64,000 nt of DNA. Source: Plectrocnemia conspersa. Its lineage: Eukaryota; Arthropoda; Insecta; Trichoptera; Polycentropodidae. Of this stretch, positions 9,901-20,560 are shown in pieces; position 1 is the stretch's first letter, and the number at the start of each line of letters is the position of its first letter. The position numbers were made by a program, and so were the translations under genes. The notes under the pieces were generated by a model, which did no database searches, was not told where the DNA came from, and was given only the letters and a program-made list of their open reading frames with translations. The stretch is from the NCBI GenBank assembly GCA_009617715.1, contig VTFK01000263.1, forward strand, positions 124,001 to 188,000, in the 5' to 3' direction.

Positions 9901-11676
9901 GCAGTGGTTTAAGCAATGGATCATGTAGTAACACTCTATCTATCAATTTAAAACTGACATTGAGGTAAAAACACAGAGCAAATAATATAAAAACTTGCTA
10001 TTCTTTATAAGTACTGACTGAAAAAAAATATTCTGACCACTTAATATTTTATTCTAGCCTTTTAATATAAATTCTGACCCAAAAAATACGAGCCAGTCAT
10101 TAAAGCAGATAACTAACCTTTGAAATGTTGTGCAAAGAAAAATCTCAAAAACTTCCTCCTAAAAATATGTTATATTAATTTGCTGGTTATAACTTTTTTC
10201 ATTACTCTGCTAAATCCACTCACAAGATTTAGTCTTGGGGCAACTGACGATCTTGCCCCACCCTTCTTATACATGCATACACCTAACCTTAGAAATGCAT
10301 TATACTACAAAAGCACACAAATATATGTTGAATAATTTTTTTTTAAATATTGTGAAAACATCCTGGTGTCATTGAGAAATTGAGAAGCAAACTGACAAAA
10401 CTGTTCAAGAAACTGAAATAATTAAATTTCTGAAAAAAAAAGTTCAAAACAAACTTTATCAAATGCTTATTGAAAGTCAATGTAAACGGAGTCGTCATGA
10501 ATTTTAATATCAAAGAACTTTTCGAGTTCACAAAAATAGGCCTTTGAAAATAATCTGCATTAATTATCAAACCTTTCCTCTATAAAGCATAAAAAGTGAC
10601 GAGAAGAATCTTAAAATATTGTATTGGAATTGTTCCATTCTTTCACTTATTTAGTTAATTATACAGTATTCTCTATAAGTATTAGACCAATTACAAATGC
10701 TTTCTATTTGATTGAATTTGGCTAATACATGTATTTACACAATATCCTAAAAAATTATCGAATCCCAGCGTTAAAGATAAAAAGCGTCAGGAAAACCAAA
10801 AAATTGGATAGATTATATATTACGGTTTTTGGAAAAAACAATTCAAAACACCTTGGACTATGTGGTGCACTTTCAACTGCTGTAATTGTTACTACTTGCT
10901 GCACCTGACTTGGCTGAAAAGAGTCATGAGAATGGCTATTTTATTCCACTTGTACACCCGCAGTAGTGACAGACAAGCATTACTTTACTAAACGTCCCTT
11001 TGGCGATGAATTTCAATGAGCACTAATTCACTTAGGTATATGTTTCATTGTCATTTTAACACATTGTATGCAAGTTTTGTAGAATGGCAGTAGACATTAG
11101 ATCCAGAAATTATGAATATATTGATAATATAATCCATTCTCTACTAAGAATATAGTAATCAATATTTATATTTATAATAGTTTCTTACATATATCAATGT
11201 AGGCGGTTCAACGTATTGGCTTCATTAATTAAAATTATTCAAGAAAAATATTGTTTTTAACTGTTCTAATCTATTTCAGGTGCCATGATGTTCCAGTATT
11301 ATTTTAAGATTATACCAACTATGTACATGAAAAAAGACAAAACATACATAAGCTCTTATCGATTCTCGGTAACAAGACACCAAAAAACCGTTTCAACTTT
11401 TAGTGGAGAATCGGGAATGCCCGGTGCTTTTTTCAGCTACGAATTATCGCCGTTGATGATCAAATATACAGAAAAAGAAAGGTGCAGTATACTTATAAAA
11501 TATTCGTTTAGAATGTTATCATTGTTTATGTAATTTTTAGATCCTTCGGTCATTTCTTGACAAGCGTGTGCGCTATAATCGGAGGAGTGTTCACCGCAGC
11601 TGGAATATTGGATTCGTTGTTTTATCACTCGACGAGAGCGATGGAAAGAAAAAGACAATTAGAAAAAACTATATAA
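3920..11676 (+). CDS. ERGIC3: ERGIC3 / Erv46-like ER-Golgi cargo receptor (8 coding exons)
   Basis: Membrane protein cycling between ER and cis-Golgi in COPII/COPI vesicles; with ERGIC2/Erv41 it acts in cargo selection and retrieval. Exons: 3920-4010, 4081-4239, 4304-4440, 4523-4581, 4648-4813, 5523-5712, 11280-11481, 11541-11676. All introns are GT-AG and the phases sum to 1140 nt, 379 aa (human is 383). The N-terminus [12 protein letters not shown], a first membrane span at about residues 31-47, the CxxC/CCNTC cysteine motifs in exons 4-5, FHIAPGKS in exon 6, FSVTRH in exon 7 and the C-terminal membrane span (about 337-360) follow the family in order. The exon 3 donor at 4441 could instead be 12 bases downstream without changing phase. 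Intron 6 is 5.6 kb and hosts ROMO1 and a piggyBac relic. The stop lies 29 bp from the MTERF3 stop. Confidence 0.95.
5881..8965 (-). CDS. ROMO1: ROMO1, reactive oxygen species modulator 1 (2 exons, nested in an ERGIC3 intron)
   Basis: Small mitochondrial inner-membrane protein related to yeast Mgr2; known roles are modulation of mitochondrial ROS, inner-membrane organisation and the TIM23 import channel. Exon 1 is 8965-8835 and exon 2 is 5989-5881 (131 + 109 nt), giving 79 aa, exactly the vertebrate length. Exon 1 carries [23 protein letters not shown] with the first glycine-rich helix; exon 2 carries [13 protein letters not shown] and [17 protein letters not shown] at the C-terminus. The ATG at 8965 was chosen over an in-frame GTG at 8974 because it gives the family-length protein. 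The gene lies entirely within ERGIC3 intron 6 in antisense orientation. Its own 2.8-kb intron contains a piggyBac relic. A GC-rich promoter patch covers about 8835-9000. Confidence 0.93.
6062..6095. repeat. Solitary piggyBac-like end (TTAA + terminal repeat)
   Basis: Starts with TTAA and CACTAGATTCACGAAAC and closely matches the reverse complement of the right end at 8342. It is a second end of the same family, about 1.5 kb from the 7571-8342 element. It may be a leftover end of another copy, or the true outer end of a longer ancestral element. Confidence 0.55.
7571..8342 (-). mobile_element. Internally deleted piggyBac-like element with intact terminal repeats
   Basis: TTAA flanks both ends (7571-7574 and 8339-8342), and the 16 outermost bases (7571-7586 and 8327-8342) are perfect inverted repeats including TTAA. 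Sub-terminal blocks around GAAACCCGTC also mirror each other; the left end carries about 26 extra bases. On the minus strand a 159-codon open frame (8178-7699) encodes only the C-terminal part of the transposase: [14 protein letters not shown], then a Cys-rich zinc-binding tail with six CxxC-type pairs. The catalytic Asp region is missing, so the copy is non-autonomous but could in principle be mobilised by an intact relative. It sits inside introns of both ROMO1 and ERGIC3. Confidence 0.85.
8835..9000 (-). promoter_or_regulatory. GC-rich first exon/promoter patch of ROMO1
   Basis: A locally GC-rich stretch in AT-rich intron DNA covers ROMO1 exon 1 and its immediate 5' flank. The transcription start cannot be placed from sequence alone. 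Coding-like frames upstream of 8974 are not supported by homology. Confidence 0.35.
9220..10080. mobile_element. Unidentified repeat-like element with GC-rich interior and short inverted ends
   Basis: The ends at 9220-9235 and 10065-10080 are inverted repeats (14 of 16 match, GGGTCAGAAT core). Between them, 9300-9920 is strikingly richer in G+C than the surrounding intron and has no long open frame in either direction. The left flank (9202-9229) has a 28-nt match to 55469-55442 on the other strand, so the sequence is dispersed. It could be a non-coding transposon, a 5'UTR fragment of a retroelement, or an lncRNA exon. I do not recognise the family. Confidence 0.45.
10081..11279. other. Remainder of ERGIC3 intron 6
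   Basis: AT-rich intron sequence with short, uninformative open frames on both strands. No conserved protein motif or repeat end was recognised. Confidence 0.4.
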
Positions 11677-11705
11677 GTTATGATTTAATATTAATAATGC
11701 TAGTA

Positions 11706-12870
11706 TCACAGAGATTTTAAATACAAATTGAACTCATCGATGTTACATTTGGCGACGTTTGTGCAAAATTCCAAGTCAGTGCCTCCGACCAGATTATCCA
11801 TGGACACGTAATTCGATTTGGTCGGATCGTATTGATTTCTTCCCAACATCTTCAAGAATTCGTTTCGCTCTTTTAGTTTCACCACTCGGTATGTCAAGAC
11901 GTGAGGCTTAAGAATTAAAGTATCATGCGAAATTTTCATTTCGCTGTGAAGATAATTAAACGCTTTTATGATTTTTATTTGATCTGTAAAATTAATACAT
12001 GTACAAGTATTTTTTAATTAAATTATTATGAAATTACCCATTTGTTTTAATATAAACGATACTAACTCATCATCCAAAGTTTCGGCTTTTCCAAAATTAG
12101 TATTTTAATTTGACTTTTACTAAATCCCATCTCTTCTCTTATGGCAAACGTGTTCATCTTGATATGGTGCATTCTATAAGTGATCAGACGAGGCTCTTTT
12201 GTAGTTAATAATCTCACTTGGTTACCGGATAATTCAAATTCTTTTTGAAAATGACCAAGTCTTCGGTCTATTTCTAAAGTACTGAAATTGGAATTATATA
12301 AATATAAATAAATTAACGTATTTAAAAATATAATAAGATCATTTACTAATATATTACTTGAACGTTAACCAAAGCGGATTCTTATGTATTATTCTTTTAA
12401 TCATATCGTTGTCGAATCGCTTTGAATACAAGTAATTTATACGTGTTTGCATATGGTCCAAATCTTCGTTTAATATCCTCGGATTGGTTGTGATGAATTT
12501 ACCAAGTTCGTCGGCTTCCACATAGTCGCTCAAAAATAAGAGTTGCTTTTTAATATCTTTTTCAAAATCCAATTTCAGTAATGGCTCCACAAGCCAAGGT
12601 TTATTTTCAATTCGGTGAAGATTCACGTTGAGCTTTAACAAATTCTGAAGGGTCTCCGATTTATTGATTAGAGATGCGAGATTAAACGTGGGGCGAGCGT
12701 TGACGTCGATGTGAGATAGATCTTCATCGTTGGGAGCCAAAAGTGACTTCACAGGCTGAATGGTCATCAAGCTCAGGTCGTCGTTTTCGGCCAAAGGTGG
12801 TCACACCGCGCATTTCCACTTTCGGAATCGATAGTCGACAAGCGACGGCTCTAAAGAGAGATATCCTCAT
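11706..12870 (-). CDS. MTERF3: MTERF3, mitochondrial mTERF-family protein (3 exons; apparent 1-nt frameshift in exon 1)
   Basis: Mitochondrial helical-repeat nucleic-acid-binding protein; MTERF3 represses mtDNA transcription and supports mitoribosome assembly. Exons: about 12870-12358, 12281-12067, 11983-11706, with GT-AG introns and matching phases. Repeated mTERF motifs run from about 12600 to 11800, and the C-terminal NEFLKMLGRNQYDPTKSNYV is diagnostic for MTERF3. An ATG at 12870 opens a basic, Arg-rich presequence suited to mitochondrial targeting. That frame must lose one base near 12791-12796 (a TTT run) to join the conserved frame. Total length with the deletion is 1005 nt, 334 aa. Without it, translation could begin at the in-frame ATG at 12767, which would lack the presequence. 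Whether this is a sequencing error, a real mutation or a misjudged start is open. Confidence 0.9.
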
Positions 12871-13150
12871 CTTGAGACGGTAACCTCACGCGCCGAACTA
12901 ACCTCTAAACATTTTGACATATGACAGCTGGGTTGCCATAGGCGATGCATTCTTTTGTAAATGGCTATAATTTAATAATCGTTTTAAAATAAACTTTTCG
13001 ACGCAAAGTTAAATTTGTTTTATAAACAAAAAATATTCTATCTATTTAAGTTTCAAATACTTAAATTTGTACTTGTTAATTAGTTAACCACGGGTTTTAT
13101 ACCCCAACTTCATGACACTACCATGGTGTGTGTTTGCGCGCGTATACATA
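12871..13150. other. Intergenic region upstream of MTERF3
   Basis: Presumed MTERF3 promoter and AT-rich spacer. A modest GC-rich patch is present at about 12880-12960. No clear core promoter motif could be assigned. Confidence 0.35.
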
Positions 13151-13865
13151 TATACAGTACCTGGCCAAATTATTAGACCCAAGCGATCTTTATTATCTAT
13201 GATTTTGTTGTTTATTTTTACTGGCATTACTGAGAAGTTATTTGCATACTTGCAGTCCCACTACATATGTCATTTGTTGTCGTATATTTGGCGTGAGCGT
13301 ATGTGTTCGAATATAACCCAAAAACTCGAGTTAGCGGTTAAATAAAACGGTAAGTTTGCATGTTTTTGTATTATGTACATATAGATGTGTATTAGTGGCA
13401 GATTCTAAATTAGGATAAATATATTTCCTTTTTAATAAAGATGGGGAAAAACTTTGACTTGTCACCGAAGAAAGTTGGACAAATATTACTTCTGATACTT
13501 CTTCTTTTATCTCAAAACAATATTGCAAAAGCAGTTGACTTCTCAATAAGTTCTATGTGGAATAATAAGAAAAACATTGATGTTGAGGTCATCTTAGATT
13601 CGAGAAGAAAGGAGTATTGCAGAAGGCGTCGCATTACACCTCCTAGGACTGACAGGAAAATTTGCGATATTTGTGTTGAAAATCGAAAATTACCAGTTCG
13701 TTTATTGACTAAAACATAACCGATGAAAGGATAACAGTTTCCCAGCGAACTGTGAAGCGTCGATTAGTAGAATTGGGGTTGGTCACGAGTAAGCTGGCTC
13801 GAAAATCAAAACTTACTCCAACAATGATTAAGAAGCATCTTGCAAAATAATAAAATAAAAGCGAT
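13150..13865 (+). mobile_element. Tc1-like transposon, 5' half (degenerate)
   Basis: The sequence CAGTACCTGGCCAAATTATT at 13155-13174 resembles a Tc1-type terminal repeat. From 13441 a frame encodes the N-terminal DNA-binding region of a Tc1 transposase: GKNFDLSPKKVGQILLL, then SQNNIAKAVDFS, then a basic RRKEYCRRRRITPPRTDRKI segment. After a frameshift at about 13715 the reading continues as ITVSQRTVKRRLVELGLVTSKLARKSKLT to about 13850. The DDE catalytic domain and right end are missing. Confidence 0.75.
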
Positions 13866-14370
13866 GAGTGTGCAATATGCTTTACTTGACCAGTGACTTC
13901 TCATCTGGATTTATCGATGGGCACGGCGACAACATTAACGAAAAATAATGGCCAGTAATTGGGTTAATCGTTATAGAGCAATTGAAATTTGCACGCAGAT
14001 GGATCACTTTGTAGGAGCGACCCTACTTATGTAAATTGATTTTGAACACATTAGCAGCAGTTTCAATACAAGTTAATTAAATATTGGTACCCGCTAAATA
14101 TATCGACGACTAATTTTAACGTGTTTCTATATAAATACGATTTAAAATTTAAAACTTCTGTGCGCGTGTTTATTCTTCAAACTGATAACGTTAAGGCTAA
14201 AATCAGAAGAAATGTCGTTTCTGAGTGTTGTGTTGAGAAATGTTGTTAAAAATAATATTTTAATTTTAAGAATGAAGGAATATTTTGATTATTTTGAGTT
14301 CGTGGTTAGCGCTTACCTTTTGGTTAGCTCGGCTGTCAGTAGTTAGCTAATTGCCATTAGCGCCTGTACA

Positions 14371-14421
14371 ATGGCAAGGGCAATGGTGGAGCGCGCCGAA
14401 GATATCGCAGCGGTCGCGTAA
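14371..14421 (+). promoter_or_regulatory. Upstream ORF in the phosphatidylserine synthase leader
   Basis: An ATG at 14371 opens a 16-codon frame that stops at 14419-14421, only 16 bases before the main ATG at 14438. If the transcript starts upstream of it, this uORF could dampen translation of the main frame. Presence in the mRNA is not shown by sequence alone. Confidence 0.4.
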
Positions 14422-14437
14422 AGTCCATTAGGCCGCA

Positions 14438-17400
14438 ATGTCTCTGAGACGCCGAGGCGCTCCGGGTGGTGGGAGCGGAGGCCCGCGCGCGCCTCCGACC
14501 GCCGCCGGAGTCCACTCGGACACCTTCAGCGCCATGAACGAGAGCCCGGTTGACGATATTTCACTACAATTCTTCTATAGACCGCACACCATTACCTTAC
14601 TGCTGGCTTCGACGGCCGCATTAATATATTCAGCATTTGTCAGGTATTTTCAAAATTGAACAAAATTGCATCACATATAACCTTATAAACTCTATCGCCA
14701 TTTTAAAAGCCTTAACCTACAATTTTTCGACCATTAACTTAAACATTTTTAAATATTCGTATTTCATCAATCGATTATTTTTAATTCAAACATTTTAATA
14801 TATCACCTTACAGCTTCCCCAAACGTTACTTAACATTTTACTAAATTGAAAATGCAGTATGTAATATTTATACCGTGAAGTATATAACTACAGTTTAACA
14901 ATTTTAAAAAGTACACTTGGCTTATGTAGGATTATGTAGTATTGAGGACAATTGGCACCGATTCATACTTGTAGATAAACAATCAATCTAAATACTCGGG
15001 TACTCGTATAAACGTCGTAAAGAAGCTCGTATATTTTAATACTATATGAAGTATATTCAGTAAATTCACATTTGTACAGTAATCTAAGAAAACATTTTTA
15101 TTTTTCAGAGACGATAATGACTTACAAGATAATATATGGACTGGAATGTGTTGTGTCGTATTTTTCTTCCTAGTCGTATCCGTACTGGCGTTTCCCAACG
15201 GTCCGTTCACTCGCCCCCATCCAGCATTATGGAGGATCGTATTCGGCCTCTCCGTTTTGTACTTACTGTCTCTCTTGTTCCTTTTGTTCCAAAGTTATTC
15301 CACAGTCAACGCGATCATATATTGGATCGATCCTAATCTCAAAGACTTCCACATAGATATGGAAAAGGTAATGAAGATATATTATATAATGATGCAATGC
15401 AAAATCGAATATGTTATTATAAATAATTTTCTATAGGAATATGGAGTTAATTGTTCGTCTCTCTCCGTCTCGAAGCTGTGGGCACACATGGATATATTTG
15501 CAGTCGGTCATTACTTAGGATGGATGTTTAAGGCGGTACTGATCAGGCATATGGGTCTGCTTTGGGTTATATCCTGCATGTGGGAGATTACCGAGATTGC
15601 TTTCATTCATCTGTTGCCCAACTTTGTCGAGTGCTGGTGGGACTCGATCATCTTGGACGTGCTCATCTGCAACGGCTTTGGCATATGGTGCGGACTGGCC
15701 ATTTGCAAGGTGTTGGAGATGAGGGAATACAAGTGGGTCAGCATCAGGTGAGTCGACAGAAGATATATATACGCGTCGATAGAGGAAAAATGCCAAAATC
15801 TCATATTTCAAACTGCTTTATGTGCATTGGACCATTTCCAGCATTCTAATTTTAGAGCTTGTTACAACACCGATCCTGTGCATGAATCTTGTTTACAACG
15901 TTTGTTATGTATTGTACAATTTCTAGATTGTGATTTTGAAACGGAGAAAAAATTTAAATCAGTATCTGAGAGTCCGCAAGCGAGTATTAACAATTAATGC
16001 GCTGCACTTTCGCGCGACAAAAACTTACGATAAAGTATCAAGTAATCACAATTTTCAAATTGTCATATTACTAAAACTATGCTACTGAAAATTATAAAAA
16101 TTGGTGTATGCACTTACCAAATACAATATCAATATCAATTAAAAGATGTTAGTAAGTGTTAAAGGGTGTGTTAACACGTGTCCGACTGTTCAATCGCATC
16201 CCCGAAAAGCGTGTTAATCAGAATTCGGCATATTAAATGTTAAAAATAGATCGAACGGCAGTTAATCTAATCTAAAAAGTAGGTTTTATTTTTAATATAA
16301 TCTAATCTAAAAATTTTGCTTTATTTTTAATGTTCCAAAGTTCGTGAAATGTTTTCCTTAAAATATTTATTTATTTAACAGAGGCTCTCAACTTTTTTTA
16401 TTTCTGTACCATCCAGTAAACACCTTAAAGTATTCCACTATAAAATATGTGCTAATCAATCATTTATTTTCATAATTATGTATTATTTATCATTTACAAA
16501 AATGCCACATACCACAAATTGAGAACCAACTGCATTTATTACCCATGAAAAATGTATAATTTATTAAATTTATAAAGTATTAATCCTTTAGTAACAGCGG
16601 TGATTCCAAGGGCACGTGTATAGAAAAATGGAAGCATTTTCAAAATACAATAATAAAATATAGGTTGTTTCTCTATGCATATTGAAATATTAACATTTTA
16701 AGCAGTATTGCTGTACACAATGCATGGTGGTCGATACTTCACTGGTTTAAGGTACCACAGATAGTAATTATTTACATATATAACTGAAGAAATAAATTAA
16801 AAACATTATTTATATATATTTTTTTTTATTTGATTTAATGTAAATGATTTTTGTAGAAAATATTACGAATAAATTAAAAAATACGAAATAAATTAACATA
16901 ACAAAAAATATTGAGAGCCTCTGAATTGATTAAATAATATAAAAAAAATACGTTAAATAAATTAACGAAATTTAATAATAGAAAAATGACAAATTATTAA
17001 AACATAATACAAAAAAAAACAATATAAAATAAAATCACTCCCAGGTATCTACTGAACAATTACCAAATGTGTATAAATTAACTCACTACTCAAAGGGTTA
17101 AAATTCTACTTAAAAAGTGGTCAAGTGAAGATATAACTGTATTAATCTTAGACGCGTTAAATCTCTGCGGTTTAACCAAAGAACTTAAGAATTTTACTAG
17201 TGTTCCGCTAATATATTTCTAATAATATTTTTAATATTCTCACTCATATAAATACATGTACACTATATAATTATTTTTACATATGTATATATAGATGTGT
17301 ATGAGCAAAATAATGTTAAAATAAGTACTAAATATATCTAATCGACCTAAAAATAATATTTATTATTTCAATTGCGACTAACTTCATATGCATTATACAT

Positions 17401-19479
17401 AGTTCGGGCTATTTCCTATTTTAATAATTTTTAATTTGAACGTATTAAATAAATTAAATTAATTAATTTAGAAAATAAAAGCAGTTAACAAGTAAAAACA
17501 CTTTTTCAGAGACATCTCGTCTACGTCGGGTAAAATCAAACGTGCCATGCTTCAATTCACACCGTTGAGTTTATCGCCTGTTCGATGGTTGGACCCCACT
17601 TGCACGTATATGAGATTCTTCGCACTGTGCCAGCTGGTGGTCTTCTGGCAAGTATCGGAATTAAACACGTTTTTCTTGAAGCATATCTTTGAGATGCCAC
17701 CATCACATCCGTTGGTCGTAGGACGTCTAATATTAATCGGAGTGATAGTCGCTCCTTCAGTGAGGTAAAAAATATTCAATTTTTGTGTATGAATCATCAT
17801 ATTTTTCTACAATTTTCTAATTGATTTCAGGCAATATTACATCTACGTCACAGATCCTCGTTGCAAACGAGTTGGTACACAATGTTGGGTCTACGGCGCC
17901 ATCATGGTGACTGAGGCTATATTATGCCTTAAAAACGGCAAGGAATTATTCAGTCAGACACAGATATTCAATATTGTGCTGTGGCTCTTGATACAATTCT
18001 TAATATCCATATTCTGTGTTTATGGATGCCTTATATATCATAAATACTTTGAGGTGAGACTCTTAAATATATGATTATAGTATTTTTTGTGATTATTTGA
18101 TTTTTTTTTATTAAATATGTGTATAATTAGTTCCATTGATTGATTATTTAATACAATGTATTTTCTTTAACTTATAATCGCTTTTCAACAGTAACTTATG
18201 GTGGAGTGATAGTATTAAAAAAAATAGTATTTCCTGGTGCATAGTGAAACCCTATTAGTTTATAATCTGTGTTACTTTAAATTACCCCATATATTATGTT
18301 ACATGTAGAATATTTGTTGGTTTAAAATGTTAGAATTATAGCTTATTTTTAATTATGTAGTGAGTAGTTTAATTATTAATATTTTAAATGTTGTATTTTA
18401 TGTAGCTCTACTAATTTTTTGATTAGTATTTAAGTAGTAAGTACAATACATATTAAAGATAACAGAAACGCATTAATTAAAATCAAATCAAATAAATTTT
18501 CGATTCAAGTGTTAGTTTAGTCACTCCTCCATTTTTATGGAGTAGATATAAGTGATAATCTGTAGAGGAAAGGTCGAGGGAATATTGAGCATAAAGTGAT
18601 GTTAAGTTATGAATTGAGATATCCAGATATTTCAGTTTTTGCATCTGTTAAATCGTACAATATTTATTAGTGTATTCTCCCCCCCCCAATGATTTCCTGA
18701 TGCGCGGTACAGCTTTAGCAAAAGGTTTGTAGATTCTTTTCAAAAATGCCTATTGAATATTTTTCATTAAATAAGTCCTCTTTAGGGTAACGTCACTAGT
18801 ATGAAATTTAAATTTCTTAAATGTTACTGAAACTTTGTGCTTCGGGTTTTATTCAGAAAATTAGATTCATATCAGACCCATATTTAATATTGGCCCAAAA
18901 ACAAATAAGATGAAAAAATATAATCATTTTTTCGATGATTATCTTTTTTAAACTGACATAATTTACTATTTTTAATCTTAAAATAGTTTGAATATTATTA
19001 TTTTTTGTATACTTTATTAGATTGATTGATATTTTACAACTGTGCTATTAGTTTTGCTTCTGTATTTAATGTGGTCTATTTATTGCATGGAAAAATATTG
19101 AAAATAGTATTCAAGATGACCTAAAATTATTATTATTAAAAATTGACCTAATATTAATTTTTTATAATCTCTAAAATAATTGATAATTTAATAAACGAAA
19201 TAATAGATATCTAATTAATTGATAATAGTGCCCTCCTTGTTTGCAAATATGTTATTTTTACGCTTCAAGGTTGAAGAGAATTATTTATTATTAACAATAA
19301 AGATTCATAGGTTTTTTTTAACATAATTTTTTTGTGAATAATGTGAGTTTAGTTCTATGGAAAAAAAATCCTTACTAACTGCACGTGAATTTCAGAAACC
19401 GTCTGGGAAAAAACACAATATTTTAGTTAACGAATTACACTCTTCACCCTCAGAGGAAAACGTCTCTGAGAGTAAGTGA
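14438..19479 (+). CDS. Pss: Phosphatidylserine synthase (PTDSS family, 6 exons)
   Basis: Base-exchange enzyme of the ER/mitochondria-associated membrane that makes phosphatidylserine by swapping serine for the head group of PC or PE. Exons: 14438-14643, 15109-15367, 15437-15747, 17510-17764, 17831-18053, 19396-19479. All junctions are GT-AG and in phase; 445 aa, close to human PTDSS1 (473). The N-terminus is Gly/Pro/Arg-rich and cytosolic. Many hydrophobic spans follow. The diagnostic block in exon 3 reads [18 protein letters not shown], then [23 protein letters not shown] and [12 protein letters not shown]. Exon 4 continues with [15 protein letters not shown] sequence and exon 5 with the last membrane spans. 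Start: the ATG at 14438 is in frame with a downstream ATG at 14534; either is possible. Exon 6 may splice on at 19472 to another exon near 19580. Confidence 0.95.
16379..16923. mobile_element. Non-autonomous DNA transposon (MITE-like) in a Pss intron
   Basis: Thirteen-base inverted ends (CAGAGGCTCTCAA at 16379-16391, its complement at 16911-16923) bracket a 545-bp AT-rich, non-coding stretch. The CAG start suggests a hAT-type element. The flanking 8-mers do not match, so no target duplication is visible. Confidence 0.55.
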
Positions 19480-20560
19480 GGTTGTCGTATTGTAAACAAT
19501 GTTTGATGACGTAAGTACTATGTGTTTTATATTTAGATTTTAATTGTTCGTGTTCTAATTATATTTTAACCGTTTATAGGGATGGATCAAGGCTCTGCGC
19601 AAAGCTGTCGGACTCTGATGTGTGATTATCAAATGAAACAATCAAGCGAGTGTTGTGCGATTTTCTCAGTGTTTTAAGGATAAGGCGCTCATATCATTGT
19701 ATATGCATAAATTTGACCTAAGGTTTATTGTACATTGATTATGTCGATTGTCATGCCATGACTTTTTTTTATTGCATTACAAGAATCCTCAGTACAATTT
19801 ATACCTTTATTAATTAATATTGTCAGTATGAAAGCATACCAAATATTTATACGTTAAGATTTTTGTTGTTGTGTTATATTAATGTAGTCAATTAACGATT
19901 TATTGTTGCTGGTGTAGGATCTTAGTTGTTTTTGATAATGTAAAATTTACATTTTCAATTTGGTATTATTTTTTTTATTCAAAGCTATCATCGATCATTT
20001 ACATAGTTTTATACTGTGTGTCGACTGAGTCAAGTATTGTCAGTGTATATTTTGTATTAATATTTTTTATCTGTACATACATATGCATGTGTGATATTTA
20101 ATTTGCTCAGCTTCCAATCGACAAAATTGTAAGTTTTTTTAAATATAAAGATTTTTTATTGTCTCTATTTTGTATATATACATATATTATACATTTTAAC
20201 CGTTGCCTTATTAAAATTTATCTAGTTTAATTTTAGCCATAAAACATTCCTTTTTAAAAATTGTTTAAGAGGTACACTCTTAATGTAAATGTAACATGTG
20301 CCATTCGTTTATTGTTAAATGTAAATGTATAAATTATTATATAATCGCGCTTTTGACAACGGCACACCTAAATGTTCCTCATTTTCGTTACGATTACCAC
20401 TGATATCACGTCTTCGTATATATTATATATGTATATTTTAATGCTAAATGTATTAGTCTGAAAACATTTTCTAATGATTTTCTAGTCCCTAGTTGAATTT
20501 CAAATTGTCATGTGATGTATGTAAATTTTGAATAAATTTTATTCAATTATAATTGTTGTA
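19480..20560 (+). other. 3' region of phosphatidylserine synthase
   Basis: AT-rich presumed 3'UTR. An acceptor-like site at 19578-19579 precedes a short frame that may be an alternative C-terminal exon. A clear AATAAA occurs at 20531-20536 and is the best candidate poly(A) signal, though others exist. Confidence 0.5.

Noticed and set aside
15515..15849. Open frames on both strands overlapping Pss exon 3
   Set aside because: Shadows of the conserved exon, which has strong family motifs and correct splice phases.
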